Shown here: one piece after another, positions 35,555-43,227 of the stretch
How positions within the stretch are numbered: position 1 is the stretch's first letter
How the letters are laid out: every line of letters starts with the position of its first letter
Assembly (NCBI GenBank): GCA_022820945.1
Contig: JAJEEP010000102.1
Coordinates: 1-43,227, forward strand
Source: Alphaproteobacteria bacterium
GTDB taxonomy: Bacteria; Pseudomonadota; Alphaproteobacteria; UBA828
Length of the DNA: 43,227 nt
Direction of reading: 5' to 3'
Program-made: the position numbers and the translations under genes
Notes under the pieces: model-generated
The model's input: the letters and a program-made list of their open reading frames with translations, nothing else
What the model was told of the DNA's origin: nothing
Database searches by the model: none

Positions 35555-36592
35555 TCAGGCGGCCGGCAACGGTGCGTCGTTGCGCAAGAGCTCGGCCGCC
35601 TTCAGGTCGGCCCAGAATTCCTGGGGAATGGGCTCGTCCAACAGCGCGACGTTCTGGTGAACCTCCTGCGCCGCCATCGCGCCGGGAATGATGCTCTTGA
35701 CCGCCGGGTGGGCCAGGACGAACTGCAGTGCCGCCGCCGGCAGCGTCACGCCGTGGCGTTCGCACACGCTCTCGATCCTGCGCACGCGCTCCATGATGTG
35801 GGGCGGCGCAGGCTGGTAGTTGAAGCGCGCGCCCTCCACCGCCCCGGTCGCGAGGATGCCGGAATTGTAGGGCCCGCCCAGGATGATGCCGACATCGCGC
35901 TCGACGCACATGGGCAGAAACGAGCCAAGCGCTTCCTGCTCGATCAGCGTGTAGCGGCCGGCGAGGAGGAAACAGTCGAAGTCGGCGTGGCCGAGCAGCG
36001 CCTCGCAGGCCTCCCACTCGTTGACGCCCGCGCCGAAGGCCGCGATGCGGCCCGCAGCCTTGAGTTCCTCCAGCGCGCGGTATCCACCCTGATCGAAGAG
36101 CTCGCGCACCTTCTCGTCCGCTGCGGGCTGGCTGCCGTGGGTCCAGACGTCGACATCGTGAACCAGCAGAATGTCGATGGCGTCGACCCCGATCCGTTCG
36201 AGGCTGGCCTCGTGACTGCGCATCACGCCGTCGTAGCTGTAGTCGTACACCGGCTGCTTCTCGGGCGGGTCCACGAAGAGCCCCTTCGTCGTCTCGTCCA
36301 CCGGGCCATCGACCAGCAGCCGGCCGATCTTGGTCGAGAGCACGATGCCCGCGCGGCCGTGGCGCGCGATGGCCACGCCGAAGCGCTCCTCGGAGCGGCC
36401 GAGGCCGTAGTAGGGCGCGGTATCGAACAGCGTGATGCCGCTCTCGAAGGCCGCGCTCAGCGTGGCCTGCGCCTCCTCTTCCGAGATCCCGCGGTACAAG
36501 TTGCCCAGCGGCGCGCCGCCGAAGCCCAGGCGCGTCACATCGAGGGGCCGGGCCGTGCGCCCGCTCAAACGTGCCGTGTCATTCGCCTTCAA
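35555..36592 (-). CDS. Aldo/keto reductase (aldose dehydrogenase-like)
   Basis: The product has 345 residues from a TTG start; GAGGA lies about 7 bases upstream and the start overlaps the ATPase stop (TTGA). The AKR tetrad is visible: Asp in LFDTAPYYG and its Tyr, Lys in LSTKIGRLL and His in LVHDVDVWTH. The barrel is typical of the D-threo-aldose/L-fucose dehydrogenase branch (GFGGAPLGNLYRGIS near the N-terminus). It ends the sugar ABC operon and may oxidise the imported sugar with NAD(P). Confidence 0.9.
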   Translation of the reverse strand: MKANDTARLSGRTARPLDVTRLGFGGAPLGNLYRGISEEEAQATLSAAFESGITLFDTAPYYGLGRSEERFGVAIARHGRAGIVLSTKIGRLLVDGPVDETTKGLFVDPPEKQPVYDYSYDGVMRSHEASLERIGVDAIDILLVHDVDVWTHGSQPAADEKVRELFDQGGYRALEELKAAGRIAAFGAGVNEWEACEALLGHADFDCFLLAGRYTLIEQEALGSFLPMCVERDVGIILGGPYNSGILATGAVEGARFNYQPAPPHIMERVRRIESVCERHGVTLPAAALQFVLAHPAVKSIIPGAMAAQEVHQNVALLDEPIPQEFWADLKAAELLRNDAPLPAA

Positions 36593-37641
36593 CGTCTGAT
36601 CCTCTTGCCGCTGTCGCGGTCGAACAGCCGAGCCTTGCCGGGATCGAGATCGATGCCGACCGCCGCATCTAGCGCACCCTCGTAGTCCTTGTCGGCGCGA
36701 ATCACGACCTGTTCCCCGTTCATGTCGCAGGTCACGATGGTTTCGTTGCCGGTCATCTCCGTGGAATAGATGCGCGCCCGCAGCATGGCGTCGGCGACGG
36801 GCACGAGGATGGCGTCTTCGGGCCGAAAGCCGAGATAGATATCGCCGCGGGCCGCGACGCTGCCCAGCGGCACGGCGCCGTCCGGCACGGTGAAGCTGCC
36901 GTTCTCCAGCGTGCCCTTGACGATGTTCATGGCCGGCGCGCCGATGAAGCGTGCCACGAAGAGATTGGCGGGGTCGTCGTAGATCTCCTTCGGCGGCGCG
37001 ACCTGCTGCAGCACCCCTTCGTCCATCACCGCGACCCGATGCGCGAGCGTCATCGCCTCGACCTGGTCGTGGGTCACGTAGATGGTGGTCACGCCGAGTT
37101 CGGACTGCAGGCGCTTGAGCTCCACCCGCATGGCGATGCGCAGCTTGGCGTCGAGGTTGGAGAGCGGCTCGTCCATCAGGAACGCCGATGGCGTGCGCAC
37201 CATGGCGCGCGCCAGCGCCACCCGCTGGCGTTGGCCGCCGGAGAGCTGGCGCGGGTAGCGATGCAGCAGGTCTTCCAGGTGCACCTTCTCCGCCGCAGCG
37301 CGCACCGCCGCGTCGAGCTCGGCCGCCGGCGTACCGCGCAGCTTCAGCGGATAGCCGATGTTCTTGGCGACCGTCATGTGCGGGTAGAGTGCGTACGACT
37401 GAAACACCATCGCCACGTTGCGATACTTGGGCAGCACGTTGGTAACGTCCTGATCGCCGATCTCGATGGTGCCTCCGCTCACGGTTTCAAGTCCCGCCAC
37501 CATGCGGAGCGCCGTGGTCTTGCCGCACCCGGATTCGCCCAGCAGAACCAGAAACTCGCCGTCGGCGATATCGAGGCTGAGGTTCTTGACCACCTCGTTC
37601 TGACCGAAGGACTTGCGCACATCGATCATTCGGACGCGCAT
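36589..37641 (-). CDS. Carbohydrate ABC transporter ATP-binding protein (UgpC/MalK-like)
   Basis: The product has 350 residues from the ATG at 37641, with GGAGG 6 bases upstream. Walker A is GESGCGKTT, the signature is LSGGQRQRVALARA, Walker B is FLMDEPLSNLD and the switch is VTHDQ. A C-terminal TOBE-like region (GFRPEDAIL and after) marks the MalK/UgpC subfamily, which energises sugar or glycerol-phosphate import. It follows the second permease by 17 bases. Confidence 0.93.
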   Translation of the reverse strand: MRVRMIDVRKSFGQNEVVKNLSLDIADGEFLVLLGESGCGKTTALRMVAGLETVSGGTIEIGDQDVTNVLPKYRNVAMVFQSYALYPHMTVAKNIGYPLKLRGTPAAELDAAVRAAAEKVHLEDLLHRYPRQLSGGQRQRVALARAMVRTPSAFLMDEPLSNLDAKLRIAMRVELKRLQSELGVTTIYVTHDQVEAMTLAHRVAVMDEGVLQQVAPPKEIYDDPANLFVARFIGAPAMNIVKGTLENGSFTVPDGAVPLGSVAARGDIYLGFRPEDAILVPVADAMLRARIYSTEMTGNETIVTCDMNGEQVVIRADKDYEGALDAAVGIDLDPGKARLFDRDSGKRIRR

Positions 37642-37658
37642 GGCCAGCCTCCAGTCCT

Positions 37659-38711
37659 CTAACCCTTGATCGCGCCGACCAGCAGCCCGCGCGCGATATG
37701 CCGTTGGAGAAGGAATGCCGTGAGCACGATGGGCGCAATCATGATGACGATCAGCACCGACATGTACCACCACTGCGGCCCGCGCGTCGCGTTCTGCGCA
37801 GCCACGAGCATCGGCATGGTCTGCGCGTCCGCGGTCGAGATGAAGAGCGCGAGCAGGTACTCGTTCCAGGCCAGGATGAGGATGAGGAGCGAGGTCGCCG
37901 CCAGCCCCGGCCGCGCGAGCGGCAGCACGATGGTGAAGAAGATGCGGAGCCGCGAGGCGCCGTCTATCTGGGCACTCTCCTCCAGGTCGAGCGGGATGCC
38001 GGCGAAGAAGTCGCGCATCAGCCAGACGACGATCGGGAGGTTGACCGCTGTGTAGGTGGCGATCAGCGCGATGTGCGTATCGAGAAGGCCGATCCGCTGG
38101 AACATGAGGTAGACCGGCAGAACCACCACCACCGGCGGCAGAATGCGGTTGGAAATGATCCAGAACAGAATGTCGTCGTTGCCGAGCGCGCGCCTGAAGT
38201 AGCGTCCGACGGCGGCCACGAAGAAGACGAAGAGGATGATCGCCACAGGCGCGGCGGCGAACAACGGAGCGCCGAGGCTCGTGACCGTGAAGACGGTGAG
38301 TCCCAGGAGGGCCAGGAAGGCGAGGACGTTGCCGATCTTGACCCGATACTGAATCCGCACCAGCGCGTAGGCCGCGAACGATCCGATCAGGACGCAGACC
38401 ACCGTGGCGCAAAAGGCGACGATGACCGAGTTTATGTAGGGCCGCAGCGTGTCGTTGCCGAGCTCGAAGAGGATGTAGTGCCAGGCGTGCATCGAGGGCT
38501 CGAAGTCGATGAAAGGTAGGAAGTCGGGCCCGTCGTTGACCTGCACCGGCAGCTTGAACGACGTGATGAACAGCCAGTAGAGCGGGAACAGCACCACCAG
38601 CAGCCAGAGCACCAGAAGCGTGTAGACCAGCACCCTGGTGGCGGGCGCCATCGAGGTGATGTCGTACGGCAGGAAGAGACGCCGCAGCAGGGTGCGCTCG
38701 GGAATGTTCAC
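37659..38711 (-). CDS. Carbohydrate ABC transporter permease (MalG-type, enlarged)
   Basis: The product has 350 residues from a GTG overlapping the upstream stop (GTGA). The N-terminal helix (LVLWLLVVLFPLYWLFITSF) and the EAA coupling loop (LEESAQIDGASRLRIFFTIVLPLARPG) are typical of MalG relatives. Between the second helix (SFAAYALVRIQYR) and the third (ILPPVVVVLPVYLMF) lies about 70 extra residues with two more hydrophobic segments (LAFLALLGLTVFTV, VAIILFVFFVAAVG). Common MalG-type proteins are near 275-300 residues. The partner permease is also enlarged. Confidence 0.9.
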   Translation of the reverse strand: MNIPERTLLRRLFLPYDITSMAPATRVLVYTLLVLWLLVVLFPLYWLFITSFKLPVQVNDGPDFLPFIDFEPSMHAWHYILFELGNDTLRPYINSVIVAFCATVVCVLIGSFAAYALVRIQYRVKIGNVLAFLALLGLTVFTVTSLGAPLFAAAPVAIILFVFFVAAVGRYFRRALGNDDILFWIISNRILPPVVVVLPVYLMFQRIGLLDTHIALIATYTAVNLPIVVWLMRDFFAGIPLDLEESAQIDGASRLRIFFTIVLPLARPGLAATSLLILILAWNEYLLALFISTADAQTMPMLVAAQNATRGPQWWYMSVLIVIMIAPIVLTAFLLQRHIARGLLVGAIKG

Positions 38712-39832
38712 GCTTCCATCCTGCGGGTCCTGCGGCCCGCGAAGTTGAAGAACGAGAGACAGGTGACGGTGGCCACGAAGAGCAGCATGTAGCCCACCGC
38801 CGCCGAGCCGCCGAGATCCTGCGTGCGCCAGGCGACGAAGGCATGGAGGGTGAGGGACTCGGTGGCGATACCGGGGCCGCCGCTGGTGAGCACGTTGGGC
38901 AGGTCGATGATCTTGTAGGCCTCGATCAGGCGGATCAGCACGATGGTCGCGGCCACCGGCGCGATCCCGGGCCAGGTGATGTCGCGGAAGATCTGCCAGC
39001 CGCCGGCGCCGTCGATGCGCGCGGCCTCCAACTGGTCGCGCGGCTGAGCCTCGATGGCGGCGAGCAGCACGATGAACATGAAGGGAGTCCACTGCCAGGT
39101 GTCGCCGATGAGCACCACGATACGCGCGGTCCACGGGTCCGCCGCCCAGGAGAAATCCGCGAGCCCGAGCCATGTCCAGATGTCGGCAAAGGGTCCCTTG
39201 TGCGTGTCGGCGAGCATTCGGAACATGTAGGCGATGCCGACGGGCGTCACCATGATCGGCAGGAAGAAGACCACGCGAAACAGGTTTCGCCCGTAGATCT
39301 TCTGCGAGCAGAGGACGGCGAGGCCGAGCGCGAGCGCGAACTGAACCGAGACACCGGCGAAGACGTAGAAGAGCGTCACCACCAGCGAGCCGGGGAAGCC
39401 ACCCCCCAGGGTGGCCACCAGAAGAAGGGCCAGCGCACCGGCCACGACGAAGGCGACGGAACGGCCGACGACACCGACCACGGTCGTGCCCGGCCGGATC
39501 AGGTAGCGCACGAAGAAGAACAGCAGGAGCGCAAAGATCGCGCCCAGGATCAACCAGTCAACGATTCCGAAGACATCGAACGTGCCCAGCAGGTGATACT
39601 GCTGGGAGCCGAAGATCAGCTTCTTGAAATTCAGCCACTCGACATACCTGAGCGTGAAGCCGCCGGCGGCGAATTTCAGCTTGGTCAGCGTGAGGTAGGC
39701 GGAAACCAGCAGCGGAAACAGCGAGAACGCCAGCAGCGTGAGCACCGCCGGCAGGATGAACACCTTGCCGGCGTTGCGGTCGACCCACTCCGCGACCCGG
39801 TCGCGACGATCGCGGGCCTCCAGATAGGCCAA
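38708..39832 (-). CDS. Carbohydrate ABC transporter permease (MalF/UgpA-type, enlarged)
   Basis: The product has 374 residues from a TTG start. The first helix (VFILPAVLTLLAFSLFPLLV) leads to the usual periplasmic loop. An added region with helices at WLILGAIFALLLFFF and SVAFVVAGALALLLV follows, before the standard core (FRVVFFLPIMVTPVGIAYMF and EAA loop QLEAARIDGAGGWQIFRDITWPG). UgpA-type proteins are normally near 290-300 residues. It lies 85 bases after the binding-protein gene, with a hairpin between, and overlaps the next permease by 4 bases. Confidence 0.9.
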   Translation of the reverse strand: MAYLEARDRRDRVAEWVDRNAGKVFILPAVLTLLAFSLFPLLVSAYLTLTKLKFAAGGFTLRYVEWLNFKKLIFGSQQYHLLGTFDVFGIVDWLILGAIFALLLFFFVRYLIRPGTTVVGVVGRSVAFVVAGALALLLVATLGGGFPGSLVVTLFYVFAGVSVQFALALGLAVLCSQKIYGRNLFRVVFFLPIMVTPVGIAYMFRMLADTHKGPFADIWTWLGLADFSWAADPWTARIVVLIGDTWQWTPFMFIVLLAAIEAQPRDQLEAARIDGAGGWQIFRDITWPGIAPVAATIVLIRLIEAYKIIDLPNVLTSGGPGIATESLTLHAFVAWRTQDLGGSAAVGYMLLFVATVTCLSFFNFAGRRTRRMEA

Positions 39833-39859
39833 CGCTGGAATGCCTCAGTGCGAAGGAGT

Positions 39860-39903
39860 GGCTCCGGCGCGCGCGACGGGATGCCGCCGCACGTGCCGGA
39901 GCC
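39860..39903 (-). repeat. Hairpin between the binding-protein and permease genes
   Basis: GGCTCCGGC (39860-39868) and GCCGGAGCC (39895-39903) form a 9-bp perfect stem in the 85-base gap. Hairpins in this position of sugar ABC operons often reduce read-through or protect the upstream message, giving more binding protein than permease. No T-run follows on the minus strand. Confidence 0.55.
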
Positions 39904-39917
39904 GGCGGATGTGACGC

Positions 39918-41408
39918 CTAGAGGCCGAGCGTGGCGCGATAGGCGGCAAGCTGATCGTCGGTGCCGTTCTCTTCGTTAAGCTCGTTCCAGCCGTCTTCGA
40001 TGGCCTGCATCGCCGTGGCCTTGTCAATCTCGCCTGCGGCGAGCCGTGAGATGGCGTTGTCGAGCACCACCTGCTGATAGGCCTGGTTCTGCGGGATGCG
40101 CAGATCGAGCACCATGTTCGGGCTGTTCAGGCTGGCCTGAATCGCGCCGAGATAGTCCTCGGCGGCAGCCTCGCTCATCCCCGCCTGCACCCACAGCGAC
40201 AGGTCGCCGAACTGCGAGAGACGGTAGGGGTTGAAGCCGGTGATGCCGATGGTCACGTCCTCGTTGGACTGCGCCGGCTGCGACATGTGGGAGAAGAAGG
40301 CGTAGGCCGCGTCCTTCACCTTGTCGTCGGCATTGGCGTTGATGCCGCCGGACCATCCGCCGAAGGCGGCGAAGGGCGCGCGGTTGACCCCGTTGATGGC
40401 GTAGGGACAGGTCTCCGCGTCGCACGGCACGAGCGCGCCGCTGGCACGGTCGAGCACCGACGTCGAGCCGGGGAGCATGATCGAGCCCACCTTGTCGATC
40501 ACCTGCGAGGTCTCCGGGTCGATGGCGAGCGTGCCGATGTCGCCCCAGTCGATGGTGAGCGCGCAGCGGCCGGAGGTGAACAGGCTCCGCGTGTCGCCCA
40601 CGTCGAGGTTGATCTCGTCTGGCGGGCCGAAGGCGGTCGTCGCAGTGTAGATGTCGAGCGCTGCGGAGAACGCCTCGTTGTTGACCAGCGGCGCCATAGT
40701 GTCGGTGTCGAAGAAGATGCCCTGCGAGGTCCCCTGCGACTGCAGGTAGCCGCCGGCGATCGAGAGGATCATCCAGTAGGCCTGCGCGCTGCGCTTCTTG
40801 GAGATGCAGGAGCCGTAGTCCGGCGTCCCGTCGCCGTTCATGTCCTGGCCGTGGGTGGCCTCGGCCGCGGCGACGTAGTCCTGCCAAGTCTCCGGCGCCG
40901 CGATGCCCGCATCGGCGAACACGTCGGAGCGGTAGTAGACCATCTGGAAGTCGCCATCGAGGGTGAGCATGTAGGTATCGCCGGCGAACTTCTGCGAGAA
41001 CTCGCGGAAGAACGGCGCGATGTCGTCTTCCTGCAGGGCCGAGTCCGCCGCGACCCGCTCGCTCAGGTTCTCCATGTAGCCGGGCACGATGTAGTCCACG
41101 CCCCACTGCGGCGCGAACACCGCGGCGTCGATGGAGTTGGTGCCCGATGCCCAGTCCGTCAGCACCTTGGTGTAGAGGTCGGAGAACGGCACCGTGACGA
41201 TGTTGATCTGCGCGCCGGTCATGGCGTTGAAGTCCGGTGCGCGGCGCTGCAGCGGCTCGGCGATCTGCGGGCCGGTGAAGGTCATGATGTTGACCTCCAC
41301 GCCGTCGAACTCGCCGGCCGCCTGTGCCGTGCCGGCTACGAGACCGAGCGCAGCAACGCCCGCAAGCGGCGCGAGGACCGCCTTCTTGTAAAGAGATGTG
41401 ATCTTCAT
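39918..41408 (-). CDS. Carbohydrate ABC transporter substrate-binding protein
   Basis: The product has 496 residues from the ATG at 41408, with AGGGAGA upstream. The signal peptide ends at GTAQA-AG near residue 31. The mature part follows the extracellular solute-binding family 1 fold (VNIMTFTGPQIAEPLQRRAP, FNAMTGAQINIVTVPFSDL, FGGWSGGINANADD). DMNGDGTPDYG looks like a calcium-binding EF-hand or dockerin-type loop. It is longer than the usual 410-440 residues. It is periplasmic and should deliver a sugar or polyol to the two permeases. Confidence 0.9.
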   Translation of the reverse strand: MKITSLYKKAVLAPLAGVAALGLVAGTAQAAGEFDGVEVNIMTFTGPQIAEPLQRRAPDFNAMTGAQINIVTVPFSDLYTKVLTDWASGTNSIDAAVFAPQWGVDYIVPGYMENLSERVAADSALQEDDIAPFFREFSQKFAGDTYMLTLDGDFQMVYYRSDVFADAGIAAPETWQDYVAAAEATHGQDMNGDGTPDYGSCISKKRSAQAYWMILSIAGGYLQSQGTSQGIFFDTDTMAPLVNNEAFSAALDIYTATTAFGPPDEINLDVGDTRSLFTSGRCALTIDWGDIGTLAIDPETSQVIDKVGSIMLPGSTSVLDRASGALVPCDAETCPYAINGVNRAPFAAFGGWSGGINANADDKVKDAAYAFFSHMSQPAQSNEDVTIGITGFNPYRLSQFGDLSLWVQAGMSEAAAEDYLGAIQASLNSPNMVLDLRIPQNQAYQQVVLDNAISRLAAGEIDKATAMQAIEDGWNELNEENGTDDQLAAYRATLGL

Positions 41409-41433
41409 TGGATTCTCCCTTGGTCGAGTGGGT

Positions 41434-42147
41434 TCATGGATCGGAGTGAAACAGCGCCGGCTCCCTGGTGGCAAGGGTCGTCAGCATGGTGACGAGCTGC
41501 CCAAGGTGATGGCGCAGCGCCTGCTTGGCGCGCTCGGCATCGCGGGCCTCGAGGGCGCCCACGATGGCTTCGTGCTCGCGATAGGTTTCCTGCAGTCGTC
41601 CCGGTGCCGGCAGCACGAGCTGCCGCGCCCGGTCGAGCTGAGCCCGGACGCTCTCGGAGATCCGGCCAAGGCGGCGATAGCCGGTGAATGAGAGCATCAG
41701 CTCGTGCATCTGCGCGTCGTGCTCGTAGAAGCCGGTCAGGTCGCCGTCATCTAGCATCACCCGCTGTATTCTCAAATTGCGCCTGAGCAATCCAAGCTGG
41801 TCGTCGGTGATGCGGCGGGCGACGTGCTCGATCGCGGCAAGCTCCAGGGCCTCGCGGATGAACGCCCCTTCCCGGATTTCCGCCATCGCGATCCGGGAGA
41901 CATAGGTCCCGGCCTGGGGATGCACGTCGACGAGGCCGTCGGCCGCAAGCCTGGCGATGGCCGCCGCGACCGGCGAGCGCGACACGCTCAGCGCCTCGCA
42001 GACCTCCGCCTTGCGCAACACCTCGCCGGGCGCATAGCGGAGCCCGACGATGGCGCAGCGCAGGCTCAGGTAAACGCGATTCGCGAGCGTCCCTTCGAAA
42101 CGATCGAGGGATTCCAGCCGTCGCGTGGAGGACGATCGCGGGACCAT
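41434..42147 (-). CDS. GntR family transcriptional regulator (FCD domain) of the sugar operon
   Basis: The product has 237 residues from the ATG at 42147. The frame extends to a GTG at 42201, but the promoter just beyond would leave almost no leader for that start. The winged helix is SLRCAIVGLRYAPGEVLRKA then ALSVSRSPVAAAIARL and VDVHPQAGTYVSRI. The FCD domain follows with YEHDAQMHELML and YREHEAIVGALEARD, containing the metal-binding Asp/His residues. It is the first gene of the operon, 25 bases before the binding-protein gene, so it probably autoregulates the whole transporter in response to a sugar acid or related metabolite. Confidence 0.9.
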   Translation of the reverse strand: MVPRSSSTRRLESLDRFEGTLANRVYLSLRCAIVGLRYAPGEVLRKAEVCEALSVSRSPVAAAIARLAADGLVDVHPQAGTYVSRIAMAEIREGAFIREALELAAIEHVARRITDDQLGLLRRNLRIQRVMLDDGDLTGFYEHDAQMHELMLSFTGYRRLGRISESVRAQLDRARQLVLPAPGRLQETYREHEAIVGALEARDAERAKQALRHHLGQLVTMLTTLATREPALFHSDP

Positions 42148-42202
42148 GCCCGCTCGCGCCTCTCCTTCGGCCTGAGCCGCCTGAACTGGCCTGACTTGCA
42201 CT

Positions 42203-42235
42203 CTAATATGTTAGCACACACCTATACCCTGTCAA
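42203..42235 (-). promoter_or_regulatory. Promoter and operator of the GntR-led sugar operon
   Basis: The minus strand reads TTGACA (42230-42235), 16 bases, TAACAT (42208-42213). CTAATATGTTAG (42203-42214), an imperfect palindrome, covers the -10 box. This is the layout expected for repression by the adjacent GntR protein. The core differs by one base from the palindrome at 7769-7778. Confidence 0.55.
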
Positions 42236-42590
42236 AGCAGGAGCGGCGGCTCGCGCGAGGGCCATCGGCCGCAATCAGCCCGCCCGCCCCTCCCTCAACG
42301 TCTCCCGACTACGGAATTTCGGCTCCTCCAACCCTGAGAAATCGTCCTGAAATACGCCTCTTAGAGCGCTCTAGCCTGACGTCCTAGTAATCTTCCTGGA
42401 CATTCAACTCGGGGGAATTACTCGCTTGTACCCCTATGCGCCACCCGGCATGAATTTTGATTTTCGAAGCATTTCATTCGTCTCTCTGCGGGTGTTATCC
42501 AGATCATGTGATCAGAAGAAGGGCGGACACCGTCTGGCGGATGAGAGAGCGGCAGAGCCCTCAAACTGCGCGCGCCAGGACAGGAAGTAA
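42236..42590. other. Intergenic region with short palindromes
   Basis: No gene is recognised. TAGAGCGCTCTA (42362-42373) is a perfect 12-bp palindrome. GATCA/TGATC arms around TG lie at 42502-42513. Base composition is lower in GC than the neighbouring operons, which fits a boundary near a mobile element. No tRNA was found by eye. Confidence 0.35.
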
Positions 42591-42716
42591 ATGGCTCTCA
42601 CCAACGTGTTTCGCGTGATCGACGGCTCCGGACGCGCGCGTAGGAGACACGGATTAACGGCGATCGATCGCGCCGATTTAACACCGCCTCTCGTTCACTT
42701 CGTCTGCTTTCGATAA
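42591..42716 (+). CDS. Possible 41-residue small protein
   Basis: A short open frame (ATG at 42591, TAA at 42714) encodes a basic peptide beginning MALTNVFRVIDGSGRARRRH. AGGAAG lies just before the ATG. It is followed after 18 bases by a hairpin at 42735-42757. The family is not recognised, and the peptide could be chance; the ribosome site plus downstream hairpin are the only support. Confidence 0.25.
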   Translation: MALTNVFRVIDGSGRARRRHGLTAIDRADLTPPLVHFVCFR

Positions 42717-42734
42717 CGGCTTTACGTTTATGAA

Positions 42735-42757
42735 GAGGCCTCGTGTCGGGAGGCCTC
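42735..42757 (+). terminator. Hairpin with GAGGCCTC arms
   Basis: GAGGCCTC occurs twice (42735-42742 and 42750-42757) and is self-complementary, giving an 8-bp stem with a GTGTCGG loop. It is followed by CGTTTGTG, a weak T-rich tail on the plus strand. It could end transcription of the small ORF, or of the recombinase read from the other side. Confidence 0.45.
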
Positions 42758-42980
42758 GTTTGTGAACTGCGACGGCCAGTTTACCAGCACGAGTCGGACG
42801 CTGTCCATAGCCATCGCATCGCTTAAAACAACCAGCCCGGATCGACCCCGAGCAATCAACGGAACATCCATGCCATTAGCGCTCATTCGCCGCGCCGTCA
42901 ACCCGCATGTGCGGCGCCGGCCATCCAGGAGCAGGGCCTCCGTCACCGCCGCGCCGCCGCATGCCCGCACGACAGCCGTA

Positions 42981-43227
42981 TCACCGCGTAGCATAGTGCG
43001 ACGCAGGCACGCCACATGCCGGCGGCGAATGCGCATTGCACCCGGCACCGATGCGCGACGCTTTGTTTGGCCCAGGCGATATTCGAGCGCGGTTCGGGGC
43101 AAGACCTATGAATATGTCTTCGGCGATTCGCTCGGCGACTCGAACGGCCGCATCTTTGACGGCGTCTCGTGCGAGGTGTGTGTAGCGAGCGGTGGTCTGG
43201 ATCTGGGCGTGGCCGAGGAGCTTCGCG
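42981..43227 (-). CDS. Tyrosine recombinase/integrase, C-terminal part (cut by window edge)
   Basis: The minus strand encodes 81 residues up to a TGA at 42983-42981, open at the right edge. The first residues, AKLLGHAQIQTTARYTHL, contain the LLGH motif and the TTxRYTH box with the catalytic tyrosine of phage-type integrases. A helix (ARDAVKDAAVRVAERIAEDI) follows, as in family members. After it, a tail of about 43 residues rich in Arg, Ser and Pro may be a lost stop or a real extension. The catalytic Arg-His-Arg residues upstream are outside the window. It marks a likely integrated element or its edge. Confidence 0.8.
   Translation of the reverse strand, partial: AKLLGHAQIQTTARYTHLARDAVKDAAVRVAERIAEDIFIGLAPNRARISPGPNKASRIGAGCNAHSPPACGVPASHYATR

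Noticed and set aside
42236..42980. tRNA gene as an integration target
   Set aside because: No cloverleaf, T-loop consensus or CCA-proximal stem could be found by eye on either strand.
42728..43102. A 124-codon minus-strand open frame near the right end
   Set aside because: It overlaps the recombinase C-terminus in another frame, its product matches nothing familiar and is Arg-rich as expected of a shadow frame, and its end runs through the 42735-42757 hairpin.

Overview
The window is GC-rich, gene-dense bacterial DNA. The sdhC-sdhD-sdhA-sdhB-mdh gene order, two FCD-type GntR regulators, many ABC uptake systems and an aprMBA plus sat sulfur-oxidation set suggest an alphaproteobacterium, perhaps a marine or host-associated lithoheterotroph in the broad Rhodospirillales. 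The taxonomic placement is inference. No rRNA, tRNA or CRISPR array was recognised.

Layout. 1-4.9 kb: a di-heme cytochrome c peroxidase/MauG-like protein, then aprM-aprB-aprA (APS reductase with the AprM membrane protein) behind a perfect LacI-type palindrome. 4.9-8.6 kb (minus): an isocitrate lyase/PEP mutase-like enzyme, a PanB-like protein lacking metal ligands, a fatty acid hydroxylase and a GntR regulator. 8.8-11.6 kb (plus): a DUF6166-like protein, a 64-residue membrane protein, sat and a PuuE-type polysaccharide deacetylase. Apr and Sat together would oxidise sulfite to sulfate and conserve ATP. 11.6-16 kb (minus): mdh and succinate dehydrogenase, transcribed sdhCDAB-mdh. 16.1-18.5 kb: a cysteine-rich Calx-beta autotransporter. 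18.7-21.4 kb: a cupin protein, a D-2-hydroxyacid dehydrogenase and a methyltransferase. 21.5-22.2 kb: a PIN/ribbon-helix-helix toxin-antitoxin pair in toxin-first order.

22.2-26.4 kb (minus) is a compact hydantoin pathway: an LLM flavin oxidoreductase, hydantoinase, N-carbamoyl-D-amino acid hydrolase and hydantoin racemase. A divergent Gfo/Idh/MocA oxidoreductase follows. 27.8-34.9 kb (plus) is a five-gene ABC importer resembling the urea/short-chain amide (Urt) type, followed by a formamidase/acetamidase and a fumarylacetoacetate hydrolase family enzyme. This suggests import and hydrolysis of an amide. ParDE sits at 35.0-35.5 kb. 35.6-42.2 kb (minus) is a GntR-led carbohydrate ABC operon (binding protein, two unusually long permeases, ATPase) ending in an aldo/keto reductase. 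The right end (42.2-43.2 kb) is mostly non-coding, with one possible 41-residue ORF and a hairpin. It runs into the C-terminal end of a tyrosine recombinase cut by the window edge, so a mobile element probably begins there.

The least explained signals are the small genes tied to sat, the PanB-like protein with lost metal ligands, near-identical palindromes at two promoters linked to GntR genes, the enlarged sugar permeases and the cysteine-rich autotransporter. All calls come from reading the sequence and recalled family knowledge; no search was run.
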